Origin: Streptomyces verrucosisporus
GTDB lineage: Bacteria; Actinomycetota; Actinomycetes; Streptomycetales; Streptomycetaceae
Assembly: GCF_017114865.1 (NCBI RefSeq)
Contig: NZ_JADEYH010000001.1
Location: 557,006 to 621,005, forward strand
Direction: 5' to 3'
DNA: 64,000 bases
Every line of letters begins with the position of its first letter. The first letter of the stretch is position 1. Shown here piece after piece: positions 28,951 to 40,836 of this stretch. The translations under genes and the position numbers were made by a program. The notes below the pieces were generated by a model. It did not search any database, had not been told where the DNA came from, and saw only the letters and a list, made by a program, of their open reading frames with translations.

Positions 28951-29865
28951 TCAGTCTGCCGGTCGTTCCGCCGCCCCGGCAGTGGAGGGGGTCGGAACGG
29001 GGCGCCCGGGCGAGGTTCCGCCGCCCGTCTCCCCGCCCGTACGCCCTTTCGGGGAGTCCTCCGCACCGGAACCCCCCGCCAGACGGTCCCGGCGCTCGCG
29101 GCGTACCAGTACCACCCAGCCGACGGGGACGGCGGCGGCGAACAGCCACCACTGGAACGCGTACGCCAGATGCGGGCCGATGCCGCTGTGGTCCGGCTCG
29201 GGAAGGCGTTCGGGCTGCTCGCCGGAGGGCTCCGGCGAGGTCTCCTCCAGTGCGACGTAGCCGCCCAGGACCGGCCGGTCCAGCTCCTGGGCCATCCGTG
29301 CGCTGTCGATCAGCATCACCTGGCGGGGCGGCAGCCCCTGCTTGTCCTTGACGCCGCCGCCGGCCTTCTCGTCGGCCATCAGCCGCCCGGTCACGGTGAC
29401 CTCGCCGGAGGGAGGGGCCGGCACCTCGGGGAACTTCGTCAGGTCGTCGCCCGCCGGGATCCAGCCCCGGTTGACCAGCACGGCCGTGCCGTCCCCGCGG
29501 ACCAGCGGGGTCAGGACGTGGTAGCCGATGTTCCGGCCGTCCCCGCCGGTGCGCTGGCGCACGACCGTCTCGCCGCCGGTGTCGTAGACGCCGGTCGCCG
29601 TCACCCTGCGGTACCGGTCGGCGTCGGAGGGCCCGCGGCCCGGAGCCGCCAGCTCCCCCACGGGCACCGGACCGGCGGCCAGGCTCTCGGCCACCAGCTC
29701 GTTGCGTTCCACCCGGTCCTCGTGCTTGTGGAGCTGCCAGAAGCCGAGTCTGACCATGCCCGGGATCAGCAGGAGCGCGACGAGGGTGAGCACCACCCAC
29801 TGCCGGGACAGCAGGAAGCGGTACGCGGAAGCGGACGGTGCGGACGATACGGGCGGCACAGTCAT
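28951..29865 (-). CDS. SURF1 family cytochrome oxidase assembly protein
   Basis: 304 residues from ATG 29865 (GTG 29889, overlapping the exonuclease stop as GTGA, would add eight). One N-terminal helix (WVVLTLVALLLIPGMVRLGFWQL) and one C-terminal helix (AYAFQWWLFAAAVPVGWVVL) flank an extracytoplasmic domain with VNRGWIPAGDD. This is the SURF1 plan; members help insert heme a into cytochrome aa3 oxidase. The tail is Gly/Pro-rich and disordered. Confidence 0.9.
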   Translation of the reverse strand: MTVPPVSSAPSASAYRFLLSRQWVVLTLVALLLIPGMVRLGFWQLHKHEDRVERNELVAESLAAGPVPVGELAAPGRGPSDADRYRRVTATGVYDTGGETVVRQRTGGDGRNIGYHVLTPLVRGDGTAVLVNRGWIPAGDDLTKFPEVPAPPSGEVTVTGRLMADEKAGGGVKDKQGLPPRQVMLIDSARMAQELDRPVLGGYVALEETSPEPSGEQPERLPEPDHSGIGPHLAYAFQWWLFAAAVPVGWVVLVRRERRDRLAGGSGAEDSPKGRTGGETGGGTSPGRPVPTPSTAGAAERPAD

Positions 29866-29885
29866 CGACGGTACCCCGCCGGCCG

Positions 29886-30908
29886 TCACTCCTCCGGAGC
29901 GGGGGCCACCTCCCGCAGCAGCTGGGTGAAGGCCGCCTCGTCGATCACCGGGGTGCCGAAGGCACGCGCCTTGGCCACCTTGGAGGTGCCGGAGTCGGGG
30001 TCGTTGGTGACCAGGAGACTGGTGAGGCGCGAGACGCTGCCGGAGATGTGGAGCCCGGCCTCGACGGCCCGGTCCTCCAGCAGCTCACGGTCCACGGAGG
30101 TGTCCCCGGAGATCGCCACCCGCATGCCCTGGACCAGCGGCCTGCCCGGCGCGTAACGGCCGGGGTTGGGGTACGGGCAGGGGGGACGCCTGCGAGAGGG
30201 GCGCCAGCTGCCCGCGTAGGGCCGCGAGTCCCGCCCGCCGAAGGCGCCGGAGGAGGCGGTGCCCGGGGAGACGATGGAGTCGGTCCACTCGGTCAGCGGC
30301 CGGCAGGCCAGCAGGGGCAGGCGTATGCGGTCGGCGGCCGCCAGGTGCAGGCTCGGCCGGAACGTCTCGGCCAGCACCCGGGCGTCGTCCAGCGCGTGGT
30401 GCGCCCGGCGCTGGACGACGCCGTAGTGCGCGGCGAGGGTCTCCAGCCGGTGGTTGGCCAGCGGCAGGTCCAGCTCCTTGGACAGGGCGATGGTGCACAG
30501 CCGCTGCCGCACGGGGACCGTCAACCGGGCACGGGCGTACTCGCGGGCGATCATCGACCAGTCGAAGACCGCGTTGTGCGCGACCAGCACCCGGCCCCGC
30601 AGCCGCTCGGCGAACTCCTCGGCGATCTGCGGGAAGAGCGGGGCGTCGGCCAGCATCTCGCTCGTCAGTCCGTGTATCCAGGTCGGGCCGGGGTCCCGCT
30701 GCGGATTGACCGGGGTGTACCAGTGGTCGATCACATCACCCCGCGCGTCCAGCCGGTAGACGGCCGCGGAGACTATGCGGTCGTCCCGGGCGAGCCCCGT
30801 GGTCTCCACGTCCACCACCGCGTAGGCGTCGGGGTATTCGGTGGGCCAGGCCGGGGTGCTGGGCTGCGCTGCGGGCCGCGCTTCGGCCGCCGACTGGTCA
30901 TCGAGCAT
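29886..30908 (-). CDS. DEDDh 3'-5' exonuclease with C-terminal BRCT domain
   Basis: 340 residues. The exonuclease motifs are AVVDVETTGL near residue 31 (Asp, Glu), LVAHNAVFDWSMI (Asp) and HHALDDARVLAE (His...Asp), as in DnaQ-type enzymes. A Pro/Arg-rich linker leads to a BRCT domain of about 75 residues starting at MRVAISGDTSVDRELLED. This architecture resembles the epsilon-like exonucleases of actinobacteria used in proofreading or repair. ATG 30908 may be leaderless: TATTCT lies eight bases upstream and no ribosome site is visible. Confidence 0.9.
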   Translation of the reverse strand: MLDDQSAAEARPAAQPSTPAWPTEYPDAYAVVDVETTGLARDDRIVSAAVYRLDARGDVIDHWYTPVNPQRDPGPTWIHGLTSEMLADAPLFPQIAEEFAERLRGRVLVAHNAVFDWSMIAREYARARLTVPVRQRLCTIALSKELDLPLANHRLETLAAHYGVVQRRAHHALDDARVLAETFRPSLHLAAADRIRLPLLACRPLTEWTDSIVSPGTASSGAFGGRDSRPYAGSWRPSRRRPPCPYPNPGRYAPGRPLVQGMRVAISGDTSVDRELLEDRAVEAGLHISGSVSRLTSLLVTNDPDSGTSKVAKARAFGTPVIDEAAFTQLLREVAPAPEE

Positions 30909-31051
30909 GGTTCCAGAGAATACGGGCCGCCACTGACACCTTCGCATCACCGCAGGCCACCACGGGTGGGCCGAGCTGCTGACGAGCCGTCTCGCATACT
31001 TGTCGGTAACAAGGTCTGGCCGTCGGCCCCTGGCGGTCCTATGGTGCGTCC

Positions 31052-32044
<993 letters not shown>

Positions 32045-32079
32045 CGGGCCGCCGGATTCGCGGCGGGAGCGCCGCCCGG

Positions 32080-33609
<1,530 letters not shown>

Positions 33610-33852
33610 GGGTTCTCCGTGTCTGTGTGAACGTCCGTGTGAACGCAGGGGTCTCAACAAGCCGTCCGGTTACCGGATTTGACCGTACGGATGTATGACG
33701 ACGGAAGCTATCGCTCACACGGGGGGAGCGGCAATGGCCGAACCTCCGGCCGGACACCGAGTACCCGTTCCCACCGTGGCGTCCTCGGCGGACGGCGCGG
33801 GCGTCGCGTACGCTGCGAGGCAGATGTCCAACCGTGGGAGGGGACTGCCGGC

Positions 33853-34842
33853 ATGCTGCTGGACACCTACGGCCGGGTCGCCACCGATCTGCGCGTGTCG
33901 CTCACCGACCGGTGCAATCTCAGGTGCACCTACTGCATGCCCGAGGAGGGCCTGGAGTGGCTCGCCAAGCCCGATCTGCTCACGGACGACGAGATCGTCC
34001 GCCTGGTCCGCGTCGCGGTGACCCTGCTCGGCGTCGAGGAGGTGCGCTTCACCGGCGGCGAGCCGATGCTGCGCCCCGGTCTGGTGGGCATCGTCGAGCG
34101 CTGCGCCGCCCTGGAGCCGCGCCCGAAGCTGTCGCTGACGACCAACGGCATCGGCCTGGAGCGCACCGCCGGGGCGCTGCGCGCGGCCGGACTGGACCGG
34201 GTCAACGTCTCCCTGGACACCCTCGACCCCGAGGTCTTCTCGCGGATGACCCGCCGCAGGCGCCACGCCGACGTCCTCGCCGGTCTGGCGGCCGCCCGCG
34301 CGGCAGGGCTCTCCCCGGTCAAGGTCAACGCCGTGCTGATGCCGGGCCTCAACGACACCGAGGCCCCCGACCTGCTCTCCTGGGCCGTCGAGCACTCCTA
34401 CGAACTGCGTTTCATCGAGCAGATGCCGCTGGACGCCCAGCACGGCTGGCGCCGCGAGGGAATGATCACGGCGGGCGACATCCTCGCGTCCCTGCGTACC
34501 CGCTTCTCCCTCACCCCGGAGGGTGAGGACAGCCGGGGCTCGGCGCCCGCCGAGCGCTGGATCGTCGACGGCGGTCCGCACCGCGTCGGCGTGATCGCCT
34601 CCGTCACCAGGCCCTTCTGCCGCACCTGCGACCGCACCCGGCTGACGGCCGACGGACAGGTCCGCACCTGCCTCTTCGCCCGTGAGGAGTCGGATCTGCG
34701 CGGCGCGCTGCGCTCGGGGGCGGACGACGCCGAGATCGCCCGGCTGTGGAAGGCCGCGATGTGGGGCAAGAAGGCCGGTTCCGGCCTGGACGACCCGTCC
34801 TTCCTCCAGCCGGCCCGCCCGATGTCAGCGATCGGCGGCTGA
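33853..34842 (+). CDS. moaA: GTP 3',8-cyclase MoaA
   Basis: 329 residues. The radical-SAM motif CNLRCTYC lies near residue 23, and the second [4Fe-4S] cluster is bound by CRTCDRTRLTADGQVRTC near residue 258. It catalyses the first step of molybdenum cofactor synthesis from GTP. ATG 33853 has GGAGGGG about ten bases upstream. The C-terminus lacks the usual Gly-Gly end in a clear form (S-A-I-G-G), though it does end Gly-Gly. The gene converges with the zinc-ribbon ORF and overlaps it by 18 bases. Confidence 0.94.
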   Translation: MLLDTYGRVATDLRVSLTDRCNLRCTYCMPEEGLEWLAKPDLLTDDEIVRLVRVAVTLLGVEEVRFTGGEPMLRPGLVGIVERCAALEPRPKLSLTTNGIGLERTAGALRAAGLDRVNVSLDTLDPEVFSRMTRRRRHADVLAGLAAARAAGLSPVKVNAVLMPGLNDTEAPDLLSWAVEHSYELRFIEQMPLDAQHGWRREGMITAGDILASLRTRFSLTPEGEDSRGSAPAERWIVDGGPHRVGVIASVTRPFCRTCDRTRLTADGQVRTCLFAREESDLRGALRSGADDAEIARLWKAAMWGKKAGSGLDDPSFLQPARPMSAIGG

Positions 34843-35109
34843 CCCCTCCGGCTCCTGTCCGCCCTCCCGGCCCCTCCCGCCCTCCCAGTCGGCGAGGGTC
34901 ACCACGTCCTTCAGGAAGCCCCGCACCCCCAGGAAACGCGACAGGTACTCGCGGTGCTCCTCGCACGCCAGCCAGGTCTTGCGGCGCTCCGGGGTGTGCA
35001 GCTTGGGGTTGTTCCAGGCCAGTACCCACACGGCGGCCTCACGGCAGCCCTTGGCGGAGCAGACGGGGGTGGTGGCGCCGGACAGGGGCGCGGTCACGGG
35101 ATCGGTCAC
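34825..35109 (-). CDS. Small putative zinc-binding protein
   Basis: 94 residues from GTG 35109 (ATG 35136 in frame is possible). The centre reads PVCSAKGCREAAVWVLAWNN followed by TWLACEEHREYLSRFL: Cys-x4-Cys then Cys-x2-His, a likely zinc ribbon. The C-terminus is Glu/Gly-rich. TTGGAT lies six bases before the GTG, so it may be leaderless. The 3' end overlaps moaA by 18 bases in antisense. Family unnamed to me; short proteins of this pattern are widespread in streptomycetes. Confidence 0.72.
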   Translation of the reverse strand: MTDPVTAPLSGATTPVCSAKGCREAAVWVLAWNNPKLHTPERRKTWLACEEHREYLSRFLGVRGFLKDVVTLADWEGGRGREGGQEPEGSAADR

Positions 35110-35296
35110 GCCCCCATCCAAACACGGCCCGGACATGACGACGCCGGGCAGCCACGGGGGGAGCCGCCCGGCGTCGGTCCGTCGCTCCGACGGGGGATGC
35201 GGAGCGTGTACGCAGTATGGCACGCGCACCCGCCGCCGGGGCACCGGAACAGCATGATTGATCTGAGGTTTTCCTGAGCTTCCCGGGCGCGGTGGA

Positions 35297-35812
35297 TCAG
35301 TCGCGCCGGCCGGGCCCCGAGCGGCTCGGCTCCTGCCCCGGTTCCGGACGCCGGTGCTCCTGACGGCCCGGATCCCGCTCACCGCCTGGTTCCGCCCTGC
35401 GGTCCGGTCCCCGCCCGGCCTCCGGTTCGTCCCGCTCCAGCGGGTCCTGCCGTATCGTGCGCGCCCCGGGACCGGGCTCGGGCTCGGCGGTGTCCGCCGG
35501 GTGTTCAGCCGGTCCCAGTGCCTGCCGGGGCGGCGCGGAGACGAGGGAATCGGGGATCGCGGGCGTGTTCTCCCGCCCCGCGTTGGCGATCACCACCGCC
35601 ACGTAGGGCAGCGCCGCGCCGAGCACCAGGGCCGCCACGGCGAGCGGACGCTGCACGTCCCACAGCACCACGGTCAGCAGGACCGCCGCGGTGCGTACCA
35701 GCATGGAGACCACATAGCGCCGCTCCCGGCCCCGGACGTCCTCCGCCAGTCCCTGACGGGCCCCGGTGATCCGGAAGACCTCGGGGCCGCGCTGCCTGCG
35801 CCTCACACTCAC
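35297..35812 (-). CDS. DUF3099 family membrane protein
   Basis: 171 residues. The DUF3099 region is FRITGARQGLAEDVRGRERRYVVSML with two hydrophobic segments (MLVRTAAVLLTVVLWDVQ and LAVAALVLGAALPYVAVVIAN). A tail of about 75 residues is Pro/Glu/Arg-rich and disordered. AGGAG lies six bases before GTG 35812; GTG 35815 is an alternative. Function unknown. Confidence 0.82.
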   Translation of the reverse strand: MSVRRRQRGPEVFRITGARQGLAEDVRGRERRYVVSMLVRTAAVLLTVVLWDVQRPLAVAALVLGAALPYVAVVIANAGRENTPAIPDSLVSAPPRQALGPAEHPADTAEPEPGPGARTIRQDPLERDEPEAGRGPDRRAEPGGERDPGRQEHRRPEPGQEPSRSGPGRRD

Positions 35813-36028
35813 CACCTGCTCCTGCGGCCGGTATCCGGGAGCGTTCCCGCCTGGTTCCCGGCCTTTTCCACACTACGCCCCGACTCCACCGCATACGACG
35901 TCGGGCAGAGGGCACCCGATGCGCCGGGGACGGCTCCCACCCGGACGGCTCACCGGCCGTGCGGGGGAGGCGTCCCACCGCACGAACCGAACGCGCTGCG
36001 CACGGAGCGCGCCGCACGAGGAGGCGAC

Positions 36029-36307
36029 ATGAGCTGGTTGTGGGCGATCATCGTGGGTCTGGTCCTGGGTGTGCTGGCCCGCGCCATCCTTCCCGGCAGG
36101 CAGAACATCCCGCTGTGGCTGACCGCCATCTTCGGAATCATCGGCAGCGTCATCGGGAACGCCGTGGCCAGTGGGATCGGTGTGGAGGACACCGCGGGCA
36201 TCGACTGGATCCGGCACCTGCTCCAGCTTGCCGGAGCCGTCCTGATCGTCGCGCTGGGCACGCCCCTGTACGCCAAGATCAGGGGCGGGGGCAGGCGGAC
36301 GGCCTGA
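36029..36307 (+). CDS. GlsB/YeaQ/YmgE family stress membrane protein
   Basis: 92 residues. The start MSWLWAIIVGLVLGVLARAILPG and the Gly-rich helices LWLTAIFGIIGSVIGNAVA and LLQLAGAVLIVALGTPLYAKI are typical of this transglycosylase-associated family. It is a small stress-linked membrane protein. GAGGAGG lies upstream of ATG 36029, and a hairpin terminator follows at 36366-36393. Confidence 0.88.
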   Translation: MSWLWAIIVGLVLGVLARAILPGRQNIPLWLTAIFGIIGSVIGNAVASGIGVEDTAGIDWIRHLLQLAGAVLIVALGTPLYAKIRGGGRRTA

Positions 36308-36365
36308 CGTACCGGACATCCCGGCGCGAGAGGGACGCGTCTCGCCGCCGGGAGAGGGGCCGGCG

Positions 36366-36393
36366 GAAGGGGACGGTACGCACCGTCCCCTTC
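36366..36393. terminator. Terminator hairpin after the GlsB-family gene
   Basis: GAAGGGGACGGT (36366-36377) pairs perfectly with ACCGTCCCCTTC (36382-36393) over a 4-base loop, between convergent genes. Confidence 0.75.
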
Positions 36394-36533
36394 GCGCGGC
36401 CGGTCAAGGCCTCGTCGCACTCACCGGACCCCGGCCGCCTTCCCGGTGACCGATCCGGACGGCCGGACGGCGGGCTGACGCGATCGCGGCGGCCGTCCCG
36501 GTCGGTCCGGGACCGGGGCGGGAGCCCCTGCGC

Positions 36534-37943
36534 TCACACACCCCGGCTGACGGAGCTCATGTTGAAGTCCGGCACGCGCAGGGCGGGCATCGCCGCCCGG
36601 GTGAACCAGTCCGACCACTCGCGCGGCAGGGTGCGCTCGGTCCGCCCCGCCTCGGTGGCCCTCGACAGCAGGTCGACCGGTGACTCGTTGAAGCGGAAGT
36701 TGTTCACCGCGCCCGTGACCTCGCCGTTCTCCACCAGATAGACGCCGTCGCGGGTCAGCCCCGTCAGCAGCAGCGTCGCCGGGTCCACCTCGCGGATGTA
36801 CCACAGGCAGGTCAGCAGCAGGGCCGGACCGTCGTGCCCGGAGCCGGCGACCATCTCCTCCAGCGAGGCGGTGCCGCCCGCGTCCAGGACCAGGTTGTCG
36901 ATGCCCGGCGCCACCGGCAGGCCCGTCAGCTCCGCCGAATGCCGGGTGGTCAGCAGATGGCGCAGCTCGCCGTCGCGCACCCAGTCGGTGGCCCGCAGCG
37001 GCAGACCGTTGTCGAAGACCGAGGCGTCGTCGCCGGAGGAGTGCGCGATCACGAACGGCGACGCCTCCAGACCGGGAGCGCCCGGATCGCTGTAGAGCCT
37101 CAGCGGCAGCTCCGACAGCCGTTCGCCCACCCGGGTGCCGCCGCCGGGCCTGCTGAACACCGTGCGCCCCTCGGCGGCGTCGCGCCCCGCCGACGACCAC
37201 ATCTGGTAGATCAGCAGGTCCGCCACGGCACTGGGCGGCAGCAGCGTCTCGTACCGCCCGGCCTCCAGCTCCACCTGCCGCCCGGCCCACTCCAGCCGCC
37301 GTGCCAGCTCCATGTCCAGCGCCAGCGGATCGACGTCGGCGAAGTCGCGGGTCGCCCGCCCCGCCCACGCCGACCGGGTGCGGTCGGGGGACTTGGCGTT
37401 GATCTCCAGGGTGCCGGTCGGCTGGTCGTGGCGCAGCCGCAGTCCGGTGGAGGTCCCCAGGTAGGTGGAGACCATCTGGTGGTGGGCGAAGCCGTACAGC
37501 TCCCGGCCCTCGGAGCGGGCCCGCGCGAAGGACTCGCCCAGCGCCGGGGCGAAGGAGCCGAACACCGACGAGGACGTCTCGGCCGGGGCCGAGGTGAAGT
37601 CCGCTGAGGTGGGCGTGCCCTCCACCAGCGGCCGGGCGTCCTCGGCCGGGCCCGCTGTACGGGCCGCCTCCTCGGCGGCCCGCACCAGCGGCTCGATGTC
37701 ATCGTCGGTGACGGCCGAGCGGGACACCACCCCCGACGCCGTCCCCTCGGAACCGTCGACGGTCGCGACGACGGTGAGGGTGCGGCCGCGGGTGACGCCG
37801 TTGGTGGTCAGCGTGTTGCCCGCCCACCGCAGGTTGGCGGTGGACTCCTCGTCGGCGATGACCACGCAGCCGTCGGCCCGCGACAGCGTCAGTGCGCGCT
37901 CGACGACCTCGTGGGGGGCGGGAGACGTGGAAGAGGTGGTCAT
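36534..37943 (-). CDS. tldE: TldE/PmbA-type metallopeptidase partner
   Basis: 469 residues, TldD/PmbA family. The product lacks the HExxxH zinc motif seen in its upstream neighbour, as is usual for the TldE subunit. Segments include RWAGNTLTTNGVTRGRTLTV, LVLDAGGTASLEEM and TCLWYIREVDPATLLLTGLTRDG near the C-terminus. TldD and TldE form a protease that processes small peptides. ATG 37943 overlaps the tldD stop as ATGA, and AGGAGG lies seven bases upstream. Confidence 0.9.
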   Translation of the reverse strand: MTTSSTSPAPHEVVERALTLSRADGCVVIADEESTANLRWAGNTLTTNGVTRGRTLTVVATVDGSEGTASGVVSRSAVTDDDIEPLVRAAEEAARTAGPAEDARPLVEGTPTSADFTSAPAETSSSVFGSFAPALGESFARARSEGRELYGFAHHQMVSTYLGTSTGLRLRHDQPTGTLEINAKSPDRTRSAWAGRATRDFADVDPLALDMELARRLEWAGRQVELEAGRYETLLPPSAVADLLIYQMWSSAGRDAAEGRTVFSRPGGGTRVGERLSELPLRLYSDPGAPGLEASPFVIAHSSGDDASVFDNGLPLRATDWVRDGELRHLLTTRHSAELTGLPVAPGIDNLVLDAGGTASLEEMVAGSGHDGPALLLTCLWYIREVDPATLLLTGLTRDGVYLVENGEVTGAVNNFRFNESPVDLLSRATEAGRTERTLPREWSDWFTRAAMPALRVPDFNMSSVSRGV

Positions 37944-39502
37944 CGGCCGGCCTCCTGGGCGGTGTTGAGGATGTTGACGCCGCGGAAGAGCGCGGAGGGG
38001 CAGCCGTGCGAGACGGACGCGACCTGGCCCGGCTGGGCCTTGCCGCAGTTGAACGCGCCGCCGAGCACATACGTCCGCGGCCCGCCCACGGCCTCCATCG
38101 AGCCCCAGAAGTCGGTGGTGGTGGCCTGGTAGGCCACGTCGCGCAGCTGCCCGGTGAGCCGTCCGTTCTCGATCCGGAAGAAGCGCTGTCCGGTGAACTG
38201 GAAGTTGTGGCGCTGCATGTCGATCGACCACGAGCGGTCGCCGACCACGTAGATCCCCCGCTCCACCCGGGAGATCAGCTCCTCTGTGGACGGCCCGTCC
38301 GGATCTGGCCGGAGCGAGACGTTCGCCATGCGCTGTACGGGGACGCTGGAGGGGGAGTCGGCGTAGGCGCAGCCGTTGGAGCGGCCCAGCCCGGTCAGCT
38401 TCGCCATCCGCCGGTCGAGCTGGTAGCCCACCAGGATCCCGTCCCTGACCAGGTCCCAGGACTGCGCCTCGACGCCCTCGTCGTCGTAGCCGATGGTGGC
38501 CAGCCCGTGCTCGGCGGTGCGGTCGCCGGTGACGTTCATGACCGGCGAGCCGTACTTCAGCGTGCCGAGCCCGTCGGGCGTGGCGAAGGAGGTGCCCGCG
38601 TACGCCGCCTCGTACCCCAGCGCCCGGTCCAGCTCGGTGGCGTGGCCGATCGACTCGTGGATCGTCAGCCACAGGTTGGAGGGGTCGACCACCAGGTCGT
38701 AGGAGCCCGCCTCCACACCGGGCGAGCGCATCTTCTCGGCCAGCAGCTCCGGGATGAGCGCCAGCTCCGCGTCCCAGTCCCAGCCGGTGCCGGTCATGTA
38801 CTCCCAGCCCCGGCCGGCGGGCGGGGCCAGGGTCCGCATCGAGTCGAAGTCGCCGGAGTCGGTCACGGACACGGCCGTCAGCTCCGGGTGCAGGCGGACG
38901 CGCTGCTGGGTGGTGACGGTGCCGGCGGTGTCCGCGTAGAACTTGTTCTCCTGCACGGTCAGCAGTGAGGCGTCCGCGTGCGAGACGCCGTCCGCCCCCA
39001 GCAGCCGCTCGCTCCACTGGGCCAGCAGGGCGGTCTTCTCCGCGTCCGGCACGTCGAACGGGTTGACCTCGTAGGAGGAGACCCAGGTGCGCTCACCGTG
39101 CACCGGCTCGTCCGCCAGTTCCACTCGTCCGCCCATCGCCCACCGGTCCCCGGCCGAGCCGCTCCGCGCGGCCGCGCCGCCGGCGGCCTCGGCGACCCTC
39201 GCCGACAGCTTCGCCATCTCCACGGCCCGGCCCGCCACCTTCGCGGCTGCGTCCATCGTCAGGTCCACCCCCGAGGCGAAACCCCACGCGCCGTCGTGCA
39301 CCACGCGCACCGCGTATCCGGCGTCGGTGATGTCCGAGGAACCGGCCGGCTTCGCGTCGCGCAGCCGCCAGGAGGCGCTGCGGTTCCGCTCGAAACGGAA
39401 GTCGGCGTGCTCGGCCCCCAGCGCCCGGGCCCGTGCGAGCGCCGCGTCGGCGAGCGCGCGCAGCGGCAGCGCCAGGAAGGACTCATCGATCTCGTGCACC
39501 AC
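37940..39502 (-). CDS. tldD: TldD metallopeptidase
   Basis: 520 residues. The zinc motif HESIGH is in WLTIHESIGHATELDRALGYEAA near residue 260; GCAYADSPSSVPVQRMANVSL and GGAFNCGKAQPGQVA are further family segments. It is the catalytic half of the TldD/TldE peptidase. GTG 39502 is chosen because AAGGAGGAG precedes it by seven bases. It overlaps tldE by four bases. Confidence 0.93.
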   Translation of the reverse strand: MVHEIDESFLALPLRALADAALARARALGAEHADFRFERNRSASWRLRDAKPAGSSDITDAGYAVRVVHDGAWGFASGVDLTMDAAAKVAGRAVEMAKLSARVAEAAGGAAARSGSAGDRWAMGGRVELADEPVHGERTWVSSYEVNPFDVPDAEKTALLAQWSERLLGADGVSHADASLLTVQENKFYADTAGTVTTQQRVRLHPELTAVSVTDSGDFDSMRTLAPPAGRGWEYMTGTGWDWDAELALIPELLAEKMRSPGVEAGSYDLVVDPSNLWLTIHESIGHATELDRALGYEAAYAGTSFATPDGLGTLKYGSPVMNVTGDRTAEHGLATIGYDDEGVEAQSWDLVRDGILVGYQLDRRMAKLTGLGRSNGCAYADSPSSVPVQRMANVSLRPDPDGPSTEELISRVERGIYVVGDRSWSIDMQRHNFQFTGQRFFRIENGRLTGQLRDVAYQATTTDFWGSMEAVGGPRTYVLGGAFNCGKAQPGQVASVSHGCPSALFRGVNILNTAQEAGR

Positions 39503-39649
39503 GGACGCTCCTCCTTGTCGATGCATGACCGCAGTGAACCATGCCCCACCGGCCGGCCGCGGCCGATAAACGGCGGTCGCGGCCCCGGTGGGGCCTACCC
39601 TGACCGGTGAAGGAGCGGGGCGAAGAAGGGAAGCACCGGGGAGGGGAAC

Positions 39650-40180
39650 ATGGAGGACGGGGACGGGGACCGGCCGGGCTTTCCGTGGGTGTGGCTGCTG
39701 CCGCAGCTCGCCGTGCTGGTGGGGCTGACGGTCTGGGGCGCAGCGGTGTACCCCGGTCTTCCGGAGAAGGTGCCGCAGCACATCGGCCCCGGCGGGATCG
39801 ACGCCTGGGCGGACAAGTCCGTCGGCGCGGTCTTCCTGCCCGTCCTGATATACGCCGGGACCGTCGCGGTGATGGCCGTCACCGCGGCGGCGGCGCTGCG
39901 GATGCGCACCGAGGACGAACTCGCCCCGGGCGGGCGGGCCTCCTCCCTGGTCAACCGCCCCGCCACCCGCGCCTCGGCGCTGCGGACGGCCAGGGCCACG
40001 CTCCTGCTCGGCTTCTGTATCGGCCTGTCGATCGCTGTGACGTGCGCGGTGATGTGGCGCACCGAACCGGATCCGCGGGTGTCCGCCTGGCTGTTCGCCG
40101 CGGTGCTCGCACCGCTGGCGCTCGGTCTGGTGCCCGTGCTCGTCGCGGCCGTCCGGGACCGCCGCGAGAGCCGGAAGTGA
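39650..40180 (+). CDS. DUF1648-like four-helix membrane protein
   Basis: 176 residues with four hydrophobic segments starting FPWVWLLPQLAVLVGLTVWG. The stretch VYPGLPEKVPQHIGPGGIDAWADKS matches the DUF1648 motif in which a Pro-x-H-x-G element follows helix one. ATG 39650 has GGGAGGGGAAC upstream. Function unknown. It is divergent from tldD. Confidence 0.82.
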   Translation: MEDGDGDRPGFPWVWLLPQLAVLVGLTVWGAAVYPGLPEKVPQHIGPGGIDAWADKSVGAVFLPVLIYAGTVAVMAVTAAAALRMRTEDELAPGGRASSLVNRPATRASALRTARATLLLGFCIGLSIAVTCAVMWRTEPDPRVSAWLFAAVLAPLALGLVPVLVAAVRDRRESRK

Positions 40181-40280
40181 CCCGGCCGCCGGTGTGTTCG
40201 CGCGGTGCTCCGGGGTACTCGCGGCCCGGCCGGCCCGCGGGCCGGCCCACCGGAGAGAGCACCGCTGGAAGGAGCGTGCC

Positions 40281-40526
40281 GTGAGCGACTACTCAGGGCC
40301 CTACGACGGCAGGCAGCACGACCCGTCCGAGATGAGGAGCGGCACGGACAAGAGGGGGAAAGAGGAGCGGAAGGAGCACCGTCCCGAAGGGGAGGAGCGG
40401 TCCGCGCGGACCGGACGCGAACGCCCCGGGGACGAGGGCGAGGAGGCCGGGGAGGGGGACCGCGCCCCGGGCGCCGGGCCCTCCGTCACCGGACCGCCGC
40501 CGGCCACGGAGGGCCGATCCGGCTGA
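40281..40526 (+). CDS. Small acidic/basic low-complexity protein, unrecognised
   Basis: 81 residues from GTG 40281, with AAGGAG seven bases upstream. The product starts V-S-D-Y-S-G-P-Y-D-G and is dominated by Glu, Arg, Lys, Gly and Pro, so it is probably disordered. No homology comes to mind. The ribosome site and codon bias favour a real gene; the composition leaves doubt. Confidence 0.5.
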   Translation: MSDYSGPYDGRQHDPSEMRSGTDKRGKEERKEHRPEGEERSARTGRERPGDEGEEAGEGDRAPGAGPSVTGPPPATEGRSG

Positions 40527-40575
40527 TCCGGGGCAGACACCCCCGCTCGCCGGCCCCCGGCGGAGCCGCTCCGCT

Positions 40576-40836
40576 TCACCGGCCTTCCGCGCCGTCCGGC
40601 TCCCCGGCGGGGGTCTTGAAACCCGAGGTGTCCAGGTCGCAGCCGAAGGGTTCGGGGATGCGCGGCGGCTCCCCGAAGGGCGTGGTCAGCCGCGAGTCGT
40701 AACCTCGCTCGGACGGACGCCAGAACACCGTGGCGGCCTGCTCCTCCATGTCCAGCAGAGTGCGGCACAGCGCCCGGAAGCGGGCGGTGCCGGAGGGAAC
40801 ATCCATGGCCGTCGGTCGTTCGAGCATCACTGTCAT
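40576..40836 (-). CDS. Conserved small hypothetical protein
   Basis: 86 residues from ATG 40836, with GAGGAGG six bases upstream. The product has an amphipathic middle (ARFRALCRTLLDMEEQAATVFW) and a Pro-rich second half (PFGEPPRIPEPFGCDL). No membrane helix or signal. I do not recognise the family. It is divergent from fabG across a 254-base gap that should hold both promoters. Confidence 0.65.
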   Translation of the reverse strand: MTVMLERPTAMDVPSGTARFRALCRTLLDMEEQAATVFWRPSERGYDSRLTTPFGEPPRIPEPFGCDLDTSGFKTPAGEPDGAEGR

